Shown: positions 23,034 through 33,432, counted from the first letter of the stretch. The stretch is DNA of 64,000 bases from Blastococcus_B deserti (GCF_042682525.1 NZ_JBHUHP010000001.1:558001-622000), one strand, 5' to 3'. A program made the numbers and translations. The notes: generated by a model from the letters alone, not told the origin.

Positions 23034-23500
23034 GCGCAGACCGGCTGCTCGTCGCGGTGTTCGCCTCGCCGGTGTCGGAGGTGCTGCTGCGCTGGGGGGC
23101 CGAGCTGGGCTTCCGCACCGTGCTCGTCGAGCCTCGCGGCGCGCCGGAGGGGACGGCGGACGTGACGGTCAGGAGCTTCGGCGACCTGGACGACGAGCTC
23201 GCCGCCGGTACCGCCGACGTCGTCGTCACCGACCACCACCGGGAGGAGCTGGGGGAGGTGCTGCGCGACGCGCTGGTCCGGCCCGCCCGGTGGATCGGGG
23301 TCATGGGCAATCCCCGCCACGAGGGACCGCACGTCGCGGCGCTGAGCGCGCTCGGCGTGCCGCCGGGAGAGATCACGCGGGTGCACCGGCCGATCGGCCT
23401 GGACATCGGCTCACGGGAGCCGGCGGAGATCGCGCTGTCCACGCTGGCCGGGCTGCTCGCCGACCGCAACGGCCGGCCCGGCGGCTTCGCCCACGGCTGA
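23030..23500 (+). CDS. XdhC-family protein, Rossmann domain only
   Basis: A 156-residue protein. VVVTDHHREELGEVL, ARWIGVMGNPRHEGPHVAAL and VHRPIGLDIGSREPAEIALS match the C-terminal NAD-binding-like domain of XdhC/CoxI molybdopterin chaperones. The N-terminal XdhC domain with its conserved Cys is absent, so this is a short stand-alone version. Family members insert or sulfurate the molybdenum cofactor of xanthine dehydrogenase-type enzymes. No such enzyme is in the window. GTG start overlaps the previous stop (GTGA). Confidence 0.8.
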   Translation: MSADRLLVAVFASPVSEVLLRWGAELGFRTVLVEPRGAPEGTADVTVRSFGDLDDELAAGTADVVVTDHHREELGEVLRDALVRPARWIGVMGNPRHEGPHVAALSALGVPPGEITRVHRPIGLDIGSREPAEIALSTLAGLLADRNGRPGGFAHG

Positions 23501-23509
23501 TCGTCCCCC

Positions 23510-24850
23510 GTGTCCGACGTCCTGCTCGGTGCCGACCTCGGGACCAGCGGCCTGAAGCTCGTCGCGCTGGACCCGGGCGGGAGCGTGGTCGCGGAGGCCG
23601 AACGCCGTTATGCCCTGGACCGGTCGGCTCCCGGTCGGGCCGAGATCGACGTCGCGACCTGGCGGAGCGCTCTCGACGACGCCCTCGCCGCGCTGGCCCC
23701 GGACCTGCGCGGGGCGCGGGTGGCGGCGCTCGGGTTCTCGGGGCAGATGCACGGCGCGGTGCTCGTGGACGAGGACGGCCGCGCCCTGCGGCCGGCCCTG
23801 CTGTGGCCGGACCAGCGGGCCACCGGCGAGCTGGCCCGGTGGCGGGCGCTGCCGGATCCCGACCGTGCCGCGCTGGCCAACCCGCTGGTCCCCGGGATGA
23901 CCGGCCCGATGCTCGCCTGGCTGGCCCGGCACGAACCCGACGTCGTGGTGCGGGCGGCGACCGTGCTGCTGCCCAAGGACGCACTGCGGGCGACGCTCCT
24001 GCGGGGATCCACGGCAACCGACCGCAGCGACGCCTCGGCGACCCTGCTGTGGGACGTCGTCGCCGACGACTGGTCCGCGGCCGCCGCCACGGCCGCCGGT
24101 GTGCCCGCGGAGCTGCTGCCGGCGGTCCGCCCCTCCCACGTGGTAGCCGGAACGGCCCAGCTGCCGCTGGGTGAGGTGCCCGTGGTCGTCGGCGGTGCCG
24201 ACACCCCGCTGGCGCTCGTGGCCGCAGGCGGGCCGGACACGCAGATCAACCTCGGCACCGGCGTCCAACTGCTGCGCCCGCTGGTGGACCCGCAGCCGGT
24301 CCTGGAGCCGGTGGTGCACACCTATGCCGACACCGCCGGTGGCTGGTACGCGATGGCGGCGCTGCAGAACGGCGGCTCCGCCTGGGAGTGGGTGTGCGGG
24401 GTCCTCGGGCTGTCGTGGGCGGAGTTCCTCCGGGCCGCCGAGTCGGCGCCGGCCGGCGCGGGGGGAGTGGTGTTCCGGCCCTTCCTCACCGGCGAGCGCG
24501 GGGGGATCGCAGGTCCGGACGACCGCGGCAGCTGGACCGGCCTGCACCCGGGCGCGACGCGGGCGGACCTGGCCCGGTCGGCAGTCGAGGGCGTGGCATC
24601 CGCGGTCGCGGGTGCGGCCGCGCTGCTGGGCGGGCTGAGCGGTAGCGAGCCGGTCGTCCTCAGCGGCGGGGGCGCACGGGCCGCCGTCGTCCAGCAGGCG
24701 TTGGCGGATGCGCTGGGCAGTCCGGTCCGTCATCTCCGGATGCGCAGTGCGTCGGCCATCGGAGCCGCGGTGCTGGCCGGTCGGGGAGTCGGCCTCGCCG
24801 TCGAGCCGCAGCGGGAGACCGGGCCGGTGGTGGTGCCGGCCCGCGATTGA
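23510..24850 (+). CDS. FGGY-family carbohydrate kinase, xylulokinase-like
   Basis: A 446-residue sugar kinase. The N-terminal phosphate loop LLGADLGTSGLKLVALD, the substrate loop FSGQMHGAVLVDEDG, LLWPDQRATGEL and the C-terminal ATP site GGGARAAVVQQALADALG fit xylulokinases. The QINLGTGVQLL segment is the adenosine-side motif. Predicted reaction is ATP-dependent phosphorylation of xylulose or a similar ketose. GTG start, nine bases after the XdhC-like stop, so it belongs to the same operon. It is slightly shorter than typical XylB (about 480 residues). Confidence 0.85.
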   Translation: MSDVLLGADLGTSGLKLVALDPGGSVVAEAERRYALDRSAPGRAEIDVATWRSALDDALAALAPDLRGARVAALGFSGQMHGAVLVDEDGRALRPALLWPDQRATGELARWRALPDPDRAALANPLVPGMTGPMLAWLARHEPDVVVRAATVLLPKDALRATLLRGSTATDRSDASATLLWDVVADDWSAAAATAAGVPAELLPAVRPSHVVAGTAQLPLGEVPVVVGGADTPLALVAAGGPDTQINLGTGVQLLRPLVDPQPVLEPVVHTYADTAGGWYAMAALQNGGSAWEWVCGVLGLSWAEFLRAAESAPAGAGGVVFRPFLTGERGGIAGPDDRGSWTGLHPGATRADLARSAVEGVASAVAGAAALLGGLSGSEPVVLSGGGARAAVVQQALADALGSPVRHLRMRSASAIGAAVLAGRGVGLAVEPQRETGPVVVPARD

Positions 24851-25690
24851 TCAGGCCGGCGGTACCGGAGGCGCAGACTGCATCGGGTTGACCGGCTCGG
24901 GCAGCCGCAGGTGGCCGAGCGCCGCCTCGTGCAGCTTCCCGTTGGTGGCCAGCGCGTGCCCACCGGCCGGTCCGGGGGCGCCGGTGAGGTCGCTGAACCG
25001 ACCGCCGGCCTCCCGCACGATGACGTCGAGCGCGGCGAGGTCCCAGACCGACACCTCGGGCTCGCAGGCGATGTCCACCGCCCCCTCGGCGAGCAGGCAG
25101 TAGCTCCAGAAGTCGCCGTAGGCGCGGGTCCGCCACACCGAGCGGGCCAGGTCGAGGAAGCCCTCGAGGACGCCGCGCTCCTCCCAGCCGGAGAGGCTGG
25201 AGTACGACAGGCTCGCGTCGCCGAGCTCGGAGACCTCCGAGACGCGGCACCGGGTCGCCGACTCCAGCCTCCGGCCGGTCCACGCGCCCACGTCCTTCGC
25301 GGCCCACCAGCGCTTGTTCAGCGCCGGCGCGGACACCAGGCCGACGACCGGCTCGTCCCCGTCGAAGAGCGCGATGAGCGTCGCCCACACCGGCACCCCG
25401 CGGACGAAGTTCTTCGTCCCGTCGATCGGGTCGAGCACCCACCGGCGGCGCCCGTGCCCGGTCGTCCCGAACTCCTCACCGAGGACGGCGTCACGCGTGC
25501 GTGCCCGGCTCAGCGTGATCCGCAGCTGCTCCTCGACCGCCCGGTCGGCGTCGGTCACCGGCGTGAGGTCCGGCTTGGTGTCCACGGTCAGGTCCTGCGC
25601 CTTGAACCGGTCCAGGCTGATCGAGTCCGCCTGGTCGGCCAGCACGTGTGCCAGCCGCATGTCCTCGGAGAAACCCCGGCCCGATGTCAT
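24851..25690 (-). CDS. hisN: histidinol-phosphatase, inositol-monophosphatase fold
   Basis: A 279-residue Mg-dependent phosphatase. The metal-binding motifs are GEEFG (Glu), WVLDPIDGTKNFVRG (DPIDGT) and SVWDLAALDVIVREAGG (WD). The overall pattern, including the N-terminal DLTVDTKPDLTPVTDADR, matches actinobacterial HisN, which removes phosphate from histidinol phosphate in histidine synthesis. I prefer ATG 25690; a GTG six bases upstream is possible. Tail-to-tail with the sugar kinase, with no gap. Confidence 0.88.
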   Translation of the reverse strand: MTSGRGFSEDMRLAHVLADQADSISLDRFKAQDLTVDTKPDLTPVTDADRAVEEQLRITLSRARTRDAVLGEEFGTTGHGRRRWVLDPIDGTKNFVRGVPVWATLIALFDGDEPVVGLVSAPALNKRWWAAKDVGAWTGRRLESATRCRVSEVSELGDASLSYSSLSGWEERGVLEGFLDLARSVWRTRAYGDFWSYCLLAEGAVDIACEPEVSVWDLAALDVIVREAGGRFSDLTGAPGPAGGHALATNGKLHEAALGHLRLPEPVNPMQSAPPVPPA

Positions 25691-25712
25691 GGGCACCGAA
25701 CCTAGCGGGGGA

Positions 25713-25895
25713 TCAGTCGAAGACCGCTGAACTCACCCCGCTCGGCCCTTCGTACTCGCGGTCCTCGATCTTCTTCAGCGCCTCCAGGACCTCCGCGTCG
25801 CCGCCCTGCTGCTCGGCGTGCCGGACGATGTCCTCCTTGCTCGCCGGGTAGTCCATGCCGGACAGGGCCTTCTGGATGTCGATCGGGCTCACCAT
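25713..25895 (-). CDS. DUF2795 domain protein
   Basis: A 60-residue protein consisting of one DUF2795 module: PIDIQKALSGMDYPASKEDIV followed by RHAEQQGGDAEVLEALKKIED. This small helical domain is common in actinobacteria and its role is unknown. ATG start at 25895. It lies between hisN and a divergent regulator. Confidence 0.85.
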   Translation of the reverse strand: MVSPIDIQKALSGMDYPASKEDIVRHAEQQGGDAEVLEALKKIEDREYEGPSGVSSAVFD

Positions 25896-25948
25896 GCCCG
25901 TCGCCCTACCCCCGTCCGACGCCGCCGATGCGCCGATACGGTCGGGGA

Positions 25949-26485
25949 GTGGACGCCGCCACGATCGCCGGCCTGCTCGCCGACCCCGCGCGCCTCAAGG
26001 TCGTCGCCGCCCTGGCGCTGGGCGCCGGGACGATCGAGGAGGTGGCCGCCGCCTCCGGCCTGCCGCTCAAGGACGTCGCCCTCGCCGCCCGCCGGCTGGC
26101 CCGCGCCGGCCTGGTCCACCGGGACGGCCGCGCGCTGGCCCTGCGCACCGAGCGCTTCGGTGCCGCCGCGCGGGCCGCCGCCGCCTCGGCGCCGGCACCC
26201 GAGCCGCTGTCGTCGGACCCCGCCGAGGACGCCGTCCTCTCGGCTTTCGTGCGGAACGGCCGGCTGGTCTCGATCCCGGCGCAGCAGAGCAAGCGGCGGC
26301 TGGTCCTCGAGCACCTCGTGCGTGTCTTCGAGCCCGGGCTGCGCTATCCCGAGCGGGAGGTCAACGCCCTGCTCGCGGTCTGGCACGCGGACGTGGCCGC
26401 CCTGCGGCGGTACCTCGTGGACGAGGGACTGCTCAGCCGGGAGGCCGGCGTGTACTGGCGCAGCGGTGGTTACGTCGACGTCTGA
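25949..26485 (+). CDS. ArsR-like HTH regulator with DUF2087 domain
   Basis: About 178 residues. The N-terminal half is a winged helix (IAGLLADPARLKVVAALALG, then IEEVAAASGLPLKDVALAARRL). The C-terminal half is a DUF2087 domain (RLVSIPAQQSKRRLVLEHLV, FEPGLRYPEREVNALLAVWH, LRRYLVDEGLLSREAGVYWR). This combination is a known actinobacterial/firmicute regulator class of unknown ligand. I favour GTG 25949, giving VDAATIAGLL; ATG 25928 is also possible. Confidence 0.8.
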   Translation: MDAATIAGLLADPARLKVVAALALGAGTIEEVAAASGLPLKDVALAARRLARAGLVHRDGRALALRTERFGAAARAAAASAPAPEPLSSDPAEDAVLSAFVRNGRLVSIPAQQSKRRLVLEHLVRVFEPGLRYPEREVNALLAVWHADVAALRRYLVDEGLLSREAGVYWRSGGYVDV

Positions 26486-26620
26486 CCGAGGCGTGCCCGG
26501 GGACGGCCGGGCCGATCGGACGCCGGTGGACGACCACCCGCGCGTGCCGTGGGGGGCGCTGGAGTCGTCCGCCCCACCGGGTGCCGGGCGGCATCCGCAG
26601 CACGGTCGCGCGGTGAGGGC

Positions 26621-27529
26621 TCAGTAGCCCGGGCCGACCTGGCCGACGGCGCCCAGGAGGACGCGCAGTGCGTCGAGCTGCTGCCGGCGCACCGGCGGTC
26701 CGGCGGCGGCCCACCCGTCCAGGGCGCACTCCGGGTCGGCGGCGGTGTGCCCGCAGCCGGGCGGGCAGTCGACCGCCGCCTCGGCGAACTCGTCGAACGC
26801 GGAGAGGACGTCGTCGGCGGTGACGTGCGCGAGGCCGAACGAGCGGATGCCGGGGGTGTCGATGACGGTCCCGCCGCCGGGCAGGTCGAACAGCACGGCC
26901 GACGACGACGTGTGGCGGCCCTTCCCGATCTTGCTCACGTCGCCCGTGGCCCGGGAGGCGTCGGGGACCAGCCGGTTCACCAGTGTCGACTTGCCGACAC
27001 CCGACTGGCCGACGAACACGCTCATGCGGTCGAACAGCCGGTCCAGCAGCGGGTCCAGCGGCAGCTCCCGCGAGATCGCGACCGCGTCCAGGCCCAGCCC
27101 GGCGTAGCGCTCCAGCAGCGGCCGGGGGCTGCCCAGGTCGGTCTTGGTCAGGCAGAGCAACGGCTCCAGCCCCCCGGCGTAGGCGGCGACCAGGCAGCGG
27201 TCCAGGAAGCCCAGCGCTGGCTCCGGGTCGGTGACCGCGGTGACGACGACGAGGAGGTCGGCGTTGGCCACCACCACCCGCTCGGTCGGGTCCGTGTCGT
27301 CCGCCGTCCGGCGCAGCGATGTCGTCCGTTCCTCGATGGAGACGATGCGCGCCAGGCTGTCGGGCCGGCCGCTGGTGTCGCCGACCAGCCGGACGCGGTC
27401 GCCGACGACCACGCCGTGCCGGCCCAGCTCACGGGCGCGCATCGTGGTGACGTCCAGAGGAGCGCCGTCGGGGCCCTGGATGCGGACGGTCATCCGCCCC
27501 CGGTCGACGGCGACCACGAGGCCGGGCAC
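26621..27529 (-). CDS. rsgA: ribosome small-subunit GTPase A
   Basis: A circularly permuted GTPase that helps mature the 30S subunit. An OB-fold (GLVVAVDRGRMTVRIQ) is followed by G4 LTKTDLG, P-loop GQSGVGKSTLVNRL, DTPGIRSFG, and the C-terminal zinc motif with CPPGC, H and C (DCPPGCGHTAADPEC). The listed start, GTG 27529, gives 302 residues. However, the frame continues upstream with excellent codon bias (RPNRRGSRPRTRIRPTHADAV) to the aroA stop, where only a CTG (27640, AGAGG upstream) could serve as start. See the separate finding. It is coupled to aroA as in other actinobacteria. Confidence 0.9.
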   Translation of the reverse strand: MPGLVVAVDRGRMTVRIQGPDGAPLDVTTMRARELGRHGVVVGDRVRLVGDTSGRPDSLARIVSIEERTTSLRRTADDTDPTERVVVANADLLVVVTAVTDPEPALGFLDRCLVAAYAGGLEPLLCLTKTDLGSPRPLLERYAGLGLDAVAISRELPLDPLLDRLFDRMSVFVGQSGVGKSTLVNRLVPDASRATGDVSKIGKGRHTSSSAVLFDLPGGGTVIDTPGIRSFGLAHVTADDVLSAFDEFAEAAVDCPPGCGHTAADPECALDGWAAAGPPVRRQQLDALRVLLGAVGQVGPGY

Positions 27530-27636
27530 GGCGTCGGCGTGGGTCGGCCGGATCCGGGTCCGGGGGCGGGATCCACGACGGTTCGGCCGGACCCGGATGT
27601 CGTCCTCGTCCGAGCGGCTGTCGTGCCGGCGCGGGC

Positions 27637-28917
<1,281 letters not shown>

Positions 28918-28937
28918 GTGATCAGTCTGCCCGAGAG

Positions 28938-28994
28938 AGGACCCCGTCCTCACTCGCACCTCGCAAGCTCGGCGCGAGCCTCGGGACGGGGCCT
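28938..28994. repeat. intergenic GC-rich repeat element, copy 1
   Basis: Sequence opens AGAGGACCCCGTCCTCACTC and closes GACGGGGCC, with the degenerate core GCAAGCTCGGCGCGAGCC. Same layout as the elements at 32908, 36419 and 40986: a GGACCCC end, a core, and a GGGGCC end that can pair. It sits between gabD and aroA and may act as a terminator. Confidence 0.5.
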
Positions 28995-29018
28995 CCGGCC
29001 GCCCGCCCGCGCACCCGC

Positions 29019-30482
29019 TCAGCCGGCCTGCGGCTTGTCGGCCTTCTTCGCCGGCACGGTGCGCACGAGCCGCCGGTTGGCGAACTCGAACATCGCTAGC
29101 TCGGAGAGCTCCCGGCCGTAGCCGGAGCGCTTGATCCCGCCGAAGGGCAGCTCGGGGGAGGAGCCGGTGGGCTGGTTGATCCAGACCATGCCGGCCTCCA
29201 GCCGCTCGGCCACCGAGCGCGCGCGGTCGAGGTCGCTGCTCATGACGGTGGCGCCCAGGCCGAAGTCGCTGTCGTTCGCCAGCCGGATCGCCTCCTCCTC
29301 GTCCCGGACCCTGTAGACGACGGCCGCGGGACCGAACAGCTCCTCGCGGTAGGCCCGCATCTCCGGGGTGACGTCGGTCAGGATCGTCGCCTCGACGAAG
29401 GCGCCCGGGTGCTCGGGGCGGCTGCCGCCGGCGACGACGGTGGCGCCCTTGTCGATGGCGTCCTGGATCTGCGCGTGCAGGTCCTGCGCCGCCCGTTCGC
29501 TCGACAGCGGGGCCAGGGACGTCGACGGGTCGGCCGGGTCACCGGGGGAGAACGTGGAGAACGCCTGCTTGAGCCCCTCGACGAACGGCTCGTAGAGGTC
29601 CTCGGGGACGATCAGCCGCTTGGACGCGGTGCACGCCTGACCGGTGTTCTGCATCCGCCCCATCGTCGCGGCCTTGATCGTCGCGCCCATGTCCTCGGCG
29701 TCGAGCACGATGAACGGGTCGCTCCCGCCGAGCTCGAGCACGGACTTCTTCAGGTACTTGCCGGCCAGGGCGCCGACGGCGCTGCCGGCGCGCTCGCTGC
29801 CGGTGAGGGTCACGCCCTGGATGCGCGGGTCGGCGATGACCTGCTCGACGTCGTCGATGCGCAGGAACGTGTTGGTGAAGACGCCCTCGGGGGCGCCGGC
29901 GTCGGTGAACAGCTGCTCGATGGCCACCGCACACTGCGGGGTGATCTCGGCGTGCTTGAGGATGACCGTGTTGCCCAGCACCAGGTTGGGTCCGGCGACG
30001 CGGACGACCTGGTAGAAGGGGTAGTTCCACGGCTCGATGGCCAGCAGGACGCCGATCGGCTTGGTCTCGATTACCGCCTCGCCCTTGCCCATCAGCGGCT
30101 GGATGGACGTGGGCTCGAGGAAGCCGGGGCCGTTGTCGGCGTAGTACTTGAGGATCATCGAGCACAGGTACAGCTCGCCGGTGGCCTCCTCGCGGCGCTT
30201 GCCCATCTCCGTCGTGATCAGGGCGGCGAGGTCGTCGCGGCGTTCGTCCATCAGCTCGGCGGCACGCCGGACGACGGCGGCGCGCTCCTCGACCGGGCGG
30301 GTGCGCCACTCCTGGTAGGCGGAATGGGCACGCCCGATGATCCCGTCGATCTCGGAGGTCTCGGTGAAGGGCAACTCCTTCTCCGTCTCTCCCGTGTACG
30401 GGTTGACCGTCGCGTAGCGCCGGGTGGCGGCGTCGCTCGCGGTCTTGGGGTGCTCGGTCGGGGGGTTCTGGGTCGCGGTCAC
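29019..30482 (-). CDS. NAD(P)-dependent succinate-semialdehyde dehydrogenase family
   Basis: A 487-residue aldehyde dehydrogenase. NAD(P) site IEPWNYPFYQVVR, catalytic Glu in LELGGSDPFIVLD, catalytic Cys in NTGQACTASKR, and PFGGIKRSGYGRELSE close to the C-terminus place it with GabD/SSADH-type enzymes. Predicted product is succinate from succinic semialdehyde; a broader aldehyde range is possible. GTG start 30482. A short low-complexity N-terminal lead (TATQNPPTEHPKTAS) precedes the folded domain. Confidence 0.85.
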   Translation of the reverse strand: MTATQNPPTEHPKTASDAATRRYATVNPYTGETEKELPFTETSEIDGIIGRAHSAYQEWRTRPVEERAAVVRRAAELMDERRDDLAALITTEMGKRREEATGELYLCSMILKYYADNGPGFLEPTSIQPLMGKGEAVIETKPIGVLLAIEPWNYPFYQVVRVAGPNLVLGNTVILKHAEITPQCAVAIEQLFTDAGAPEGVFTNTFLRIDDVEQVIADPRIQGVTLTGSERAGSAVGALAGKYLKKSVLELGGSDPFIVLDAEDMGATIKAATMGRMQNTGQACTASKRLIVPEDLYEPFVEGLKQAFSTFSPGDPADPSTSLAPLSSERAAQDLHAQIQDAIDKGATVVAGGSRPEHPGAFVEATILTDVTPEMRAYREELFGPAAVVYRVRDEEEAIRLANDSDFGLGATVMSSDLDRARSVAERLEAGMVWINQPTGSSPELPFGGIKRSGYGRELSELAMFEFANRRLVRTVPAKKADKPQAG

Positions 30483-30614
30483 GCAGTGATCCTCGTCTCT
30501 CGATGACTCCGTCCGTCAACCCCCCTACCCCGAGCAGCCGGGAGGGCACGCGCGACCCGGTGTCGGTAGCCGCACCTAGAGTCGGGATCCCAGTCAGCTC
30601 CGGGAGGACGCGCC

Positions 30615-31361
30615 ATGTGTGGTCGCTACGCCGCCAGCCGCAGCCCCGACGACCTCGTCGTGGAGTTCGAGGCCGTGCGGGCCGAAGGGCAGGAACCGCT
30701 GCCGGCGGACTACAACGTCGCGCCCACCAAGGACGTGTACGTCGTCCGCCACAAGAAGGAACGCGACGCCGAGGGGCTGCCCACCGGTGGTGGCCACCGC
30801 GAGCTGCGGGCGGTGCGGTGGGGGCTGGTCCCGGCCTGGGCCAAGGACCCGTCCGTCGGAAACCGCCTGCTCAACGCCCGGGTCGAGTCCCTCACCGAGA
30901 AGCCGGCCTTCCGGAAGGCCGCCGCCTCCCGCCGGTGCCTGGTCCCGGCCGACGGCTGGTACGAGTGGGCCAAGCGCCTCGACTCCCCGGGCAAGCAGCC
31001 CTACTACGTCACGCCCCGGGACGGGTCGGTGCTCGCCTTCGCCGGCCTGTGGGAGGTGTGGGGCCGCGGTGAGGACCGGCTCTACACCTGCACGATCGTC
31101 ACCGCCCCCGCCGTCGGGGAGCTGACCGAGATCCACGAGCGGATGCCGCTGGTCCTCCCGCCGGACCGCTGGAGCGCGTGGCTCGACCCCGCCCGGGAGG
31201 ACGTGGGGGAGCTGACCGAGCCGACGCCGCTGGAGCTGGTGGAGGCCCTGGAGCTGCGCCCGGTGGGCACCGCGGTCAACAACGTCGCCAACAACGGCCG
31301 GGAGCTGGTGACCCGGGTGGAGACCGTGGGCGCCCCCGCCGACCAGCCGGCGCTCTTCTGA
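30615..31361 (+). CDS. SOS response-associated peptidase (SRAP/HMCES family)
   Basis: A 248-residue protein. The start MCGRYAASRS exposes the catalytic Cys2 after Met removal, which in HMCES/YedK forms a thiazolidine crosslink with abasic sites in single-stranded DNA. YNVAPTKDVYVVR (Asn), VRWGLVPAWAKD, LNARVESLTEKPAFR, WYEWAK (Glu) and HERMPLVL (His) are the other conserved residues. It is preceded by GGGAGGA. The neighbourhood matches the mycobacterial location of this gene near aroA and sigH. The downstream gene starts two bases after the stop. Confidence 0.92.
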   Translation: MCGRYAASRSPDDLVVEFEAVRAEGQEPLPADYNVAPTKDVYVVRHKKERDAEGLPTGGGHRELRAVRWGLVPAWAKDPSVGNRLLNARVESLTEKPAFRKAAASRRCLVPADGWYEWAKRLDSPGKQPYYVTPRDGSVLAFAGLWEVWGRGEDRLYTCTIVTAPAVGELTEIHERMPLVLPPDRWSAWLDPAREDVGELTEPTPLELVEALELRPVGTAVNNVANNGRELVTRVETVGAPADQPALF

Positions 31362-31363
31362 CG

Positions 31364-32905
31364 GTGGCGGTCACGACGGGGGAGACGCCGGTCGTCGACC
31401 GGTCGGGCGGGGGCGGTGCCCTGCCCGGCTGGGTCGCTGCCGCGGTGACCTTTCTCTGCTCGGGGGCGGTCCTCGTGCTCGAGATCGTCGGGCTCCGGCT
31501 GATCGCGCCGTACGTCGGGGTGACCCTGCAGACCAGCACGGCGGTCATCGGGTACGCGCTGATGGCGATCGCGGTCGGCGCGTGGACCGGGGGGATCGTG
31601 GCCGACCGCACCGATCCCCGCCGGCTCATCGCCCCGCTCATGGTGGCCGGCGGCGCGCTCGTGGTCGCCGTCCTGCCGCTCGTGCGGTTCACCGGCTCGC
31701 TGCTGAGCGGCCCGGACGCCGGTGCGGTGCTCCTGCTCGCGGCGGTCGCGGTCGTCGTGCCCGCCGCGCTCCTGTCCGCGGTCCCGCCCATGGTGGTCAA
31801 GCTGCAGCTGGCCAGCCTCGACGAGACCGGTGCGGTCGTCGGGCGGCTGTCGGGCATCGGCACGCTCGGTGGCATCGCCGCCACCTTCGTGACGGGGTTC
31901 CTGCTCATCGCGATCCTGCCGAGCAGCGTCATCCTCGTGGGCACCGGTGCGGTCACCGCCGTCGCGGGCCTGGCGGTGGGGGTGCTCCTGCGCCGGCGGA
32001 CGTCCGGGGGAGCGGGCCGGGTGCCCGTCGGCCTCGTCGTCCTCGCGCTGGCCGGCGGCGGGCTGGCCGCGGTGGCACCGAGCCCCTGCGAGAAGGAGAC
32101 GGCCTACCACTGCGCCCGCGTGGAGGCCGATCCCGAGCGGAGCTCCGGGCGGCTCCTGTACCTCGACACGGCTCGGCACTCGTACGTCGACCTGGAGGAC
32201 CCCGAGTACCTGCAGTTCGAGTACGTCCGCGCCATCGCGGCCGTGGCCGACTCGCTCGGCGACAGCCGGGAACCGCTCTCGGCACTGCACGTCGGCGGCG
32301 GCGGGCTCACGCTGCCGCGCTACCTCGACGAGGTCCGGCCGGGGACCGAGAGCCTGGTCCTCGAGGTGGACGCCGGCGTCGTGGCGATCGACCGGGAGCA
32401 GCTGGATCTGGAGACGTCGGACCGGCTGCGGGTCCGCGTGACCGACGGCCGGGTCGGGTTGGCCGACGAGGCCGTGGGGGAGCGGGACCTCGTGGTGGGT
32501 GATGCCTTCGGCGGGCTGTCGGTGCCATGGCAGCTCACCACCCGCGAGGCCGTGGAGCTGATCGACCGGGCGCTGGCCGACGGCGGCGTCTACGCGGTCA
32601 ACCTGATCGACCACCCGCCGCTGGCCCTCGTGCGGGCCGAGCTGGCCACGCTCCGCGCGGTCTTCCCGCACGTGGCCCTGCTCGCCCGCGTCCCGGTGCT
32701 CGCCGGTGAGGACGGCGGGAACGTCGTCGCGGTCGCCTCCCGGTCACCGATCGAGGAGGCGGAGATCGCGGCGCGGCTGACCGACCGGGGCCTGGACTGG
32801 CGGGTGGCCCACGGCGAGGACCTCGACCGCTTCGTCGGCGACGCCCCCGTGCTGACCGACGACTTCGCCCCGGTCGACCAGCTGCTCACGCCCTATGGCT
32901 CTTGA
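31364..32905 (+). CDS. fused MFS-like membrane domain and spermidine synthase-like domain
   Basis: A 513-residue protein from GTG 31364. About seven to eight membrane helices occupy residues 20-240 (VTFLCSGAVLVLEIVGLRL, VIGYALMAIAVGAWTGGIVA and so on). The C-terminal 270 residues form a Rossmann methyltransferase/aminopropyltransferase fold: ALHVGGGGLTLPRYL, SLVLEVDAGVVAI, DLVVGDAFGG and LTDDFAPVDQLL. This matches the fused-MFS/spermidine synthase family common in actinobacteria, whose substrate is uncertain. It overlaps the convergent ybaK gene by 13 bases. Confidence 0.85.
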   Translation: MAVTTGETPVVDRSGGGGALPGWVAAAVTFLCSGAVLVLEIVGLRLIAPYVGVTLQTSTAVIGYALMAIAVGAWTGGIVADRTDPRRLIAPLMVAGGALVVAVLPLVRFTGSLLSGPDAGAVLLLAAVAVVVPAALLSAVPPMVVKLQLASLDETGAVVGRLSGIGTLGGIAATFVTGFLLIAILPSSVILVGTGAVTAVAGLAVGVLLRRRTSGGAGRVPVGLVVLALAGGGLAAVAPSPCEKETAYHCARVEADPERSSGRLLYLDTARHSYVDLEDPEYLQFEYVRAIAAVADSLGDSREPLSALHVGGGGLTLPRYLDEVRPGTESLVLEVDAGVVAIDREQLDLETSDRLRVRVTDGRVGLADEAVGERDLVVGDAFGGLSVPWQLTTREAVELIDRALADGGVYAVNLIDHPPLALVRAELATLRAVFPHVALLARVPVLAGEDGGNVVAVASRSPIEEAEIAARLTDRGLDWRVAHGEDLDRFVGDAPVLTDDFAPVDQLLTPYGS

Positions 32906-33432
32906 CCGGCCCCTCGCAGGGGCCCGCCGCGAGCCTGCGAGTGGTGGGGGGCGAGGGGTCCTTTCGCGATGGGGGCGGTTCGCGCGCGGGTGAGCCGCAC
33001 CAGGTCGGCGGGCGGCAGCTCCACCTGCAGTCCGCGGCGCCCCGCGCTCACCATCACGGTGGGGAAGCCGAGGGCGGACTCGTCGACGACGGTCGGCAGC
33101 ATCCTCTTCTGGCCGAGGGGACTGATTCCCCCCACGACGTAGCCGGTGGCCCGCTCCGCGTCCGCGGGGTCGGCCATGACGGCCTTGCGGCCTCCGGTGG
33201 CCGCAGCCAGCGCCTTGAGGTCGAGGGTGCCGGCCACCGGCACCACCGCGACGGTCAGCGCGCCGTCGACCCGGGCCACCAGGGTCTTGAACACCTGGCG
33301 GGCATCGGCGCCCAGCGCCGCCACGGCGGCCTCGCCGTGGCCCTGGTCGGCAGGGTGCTCGGGGTCGTAGGGGTGCAGGGTGTGCGCCACCCGCTCGCGC
33401 TCGAGGGTCCGCACCGCAGGAGTCGCCGCCAC
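32893..33432 (-). CDS. ybaK: Cys-tRNA(Pro)/Cys-tRNA(Cys) deacylase
   Basis: A 179-residue trans-editing enzyme that hydrolyses mischarged Cys-tRNA(Pro). The family core is seen: RVAHTLHPYDPEH, GADARQVFKTLVARVDG (catalytic Lys), VAVVPVAGTLDLKALAAATGG, GYVVGGISPLGQKRML and VMVSAGRRGLQVELPPADLV. GTG 33432 is used as start. The final 25 or so residues (KGPLAPHHSQARGGPLRGAG...) lie entirely within an intergenic repeat element, so the tail is probably not part of the ancestral protein. Confidence 0.9.
   Translation of the reverse strand: MAATPAVRTLERERVAHTLHPYDPEHPADQGHGEAAVAALGADARQVFKTLVARVDGALTVAVVPVAGTLDLKALAAATGGRKAVMADPADAERATGYVVGGISPLGQKRMLPTVVDESALGFPTVMVSAGRRGLQVELPPADLVRLTRARTAPIAKGPLAPHHSQARGGPLRGAGQEP
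32908..32962. repeat. intergenic repeat element, copy 2 (inside ybaK tail)
   Basis: Core CCGCCGCGAGCCTGCGAG followed by TGGTGGGG, flanked by GGCCCCTCGC and GCGAGGGGTCCT, which can pair as a long stem. It lies just after the fused spermidine-synthase-like gene and is read through by the 3' end of ybaK on the other strand. Confidence 0.6.
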
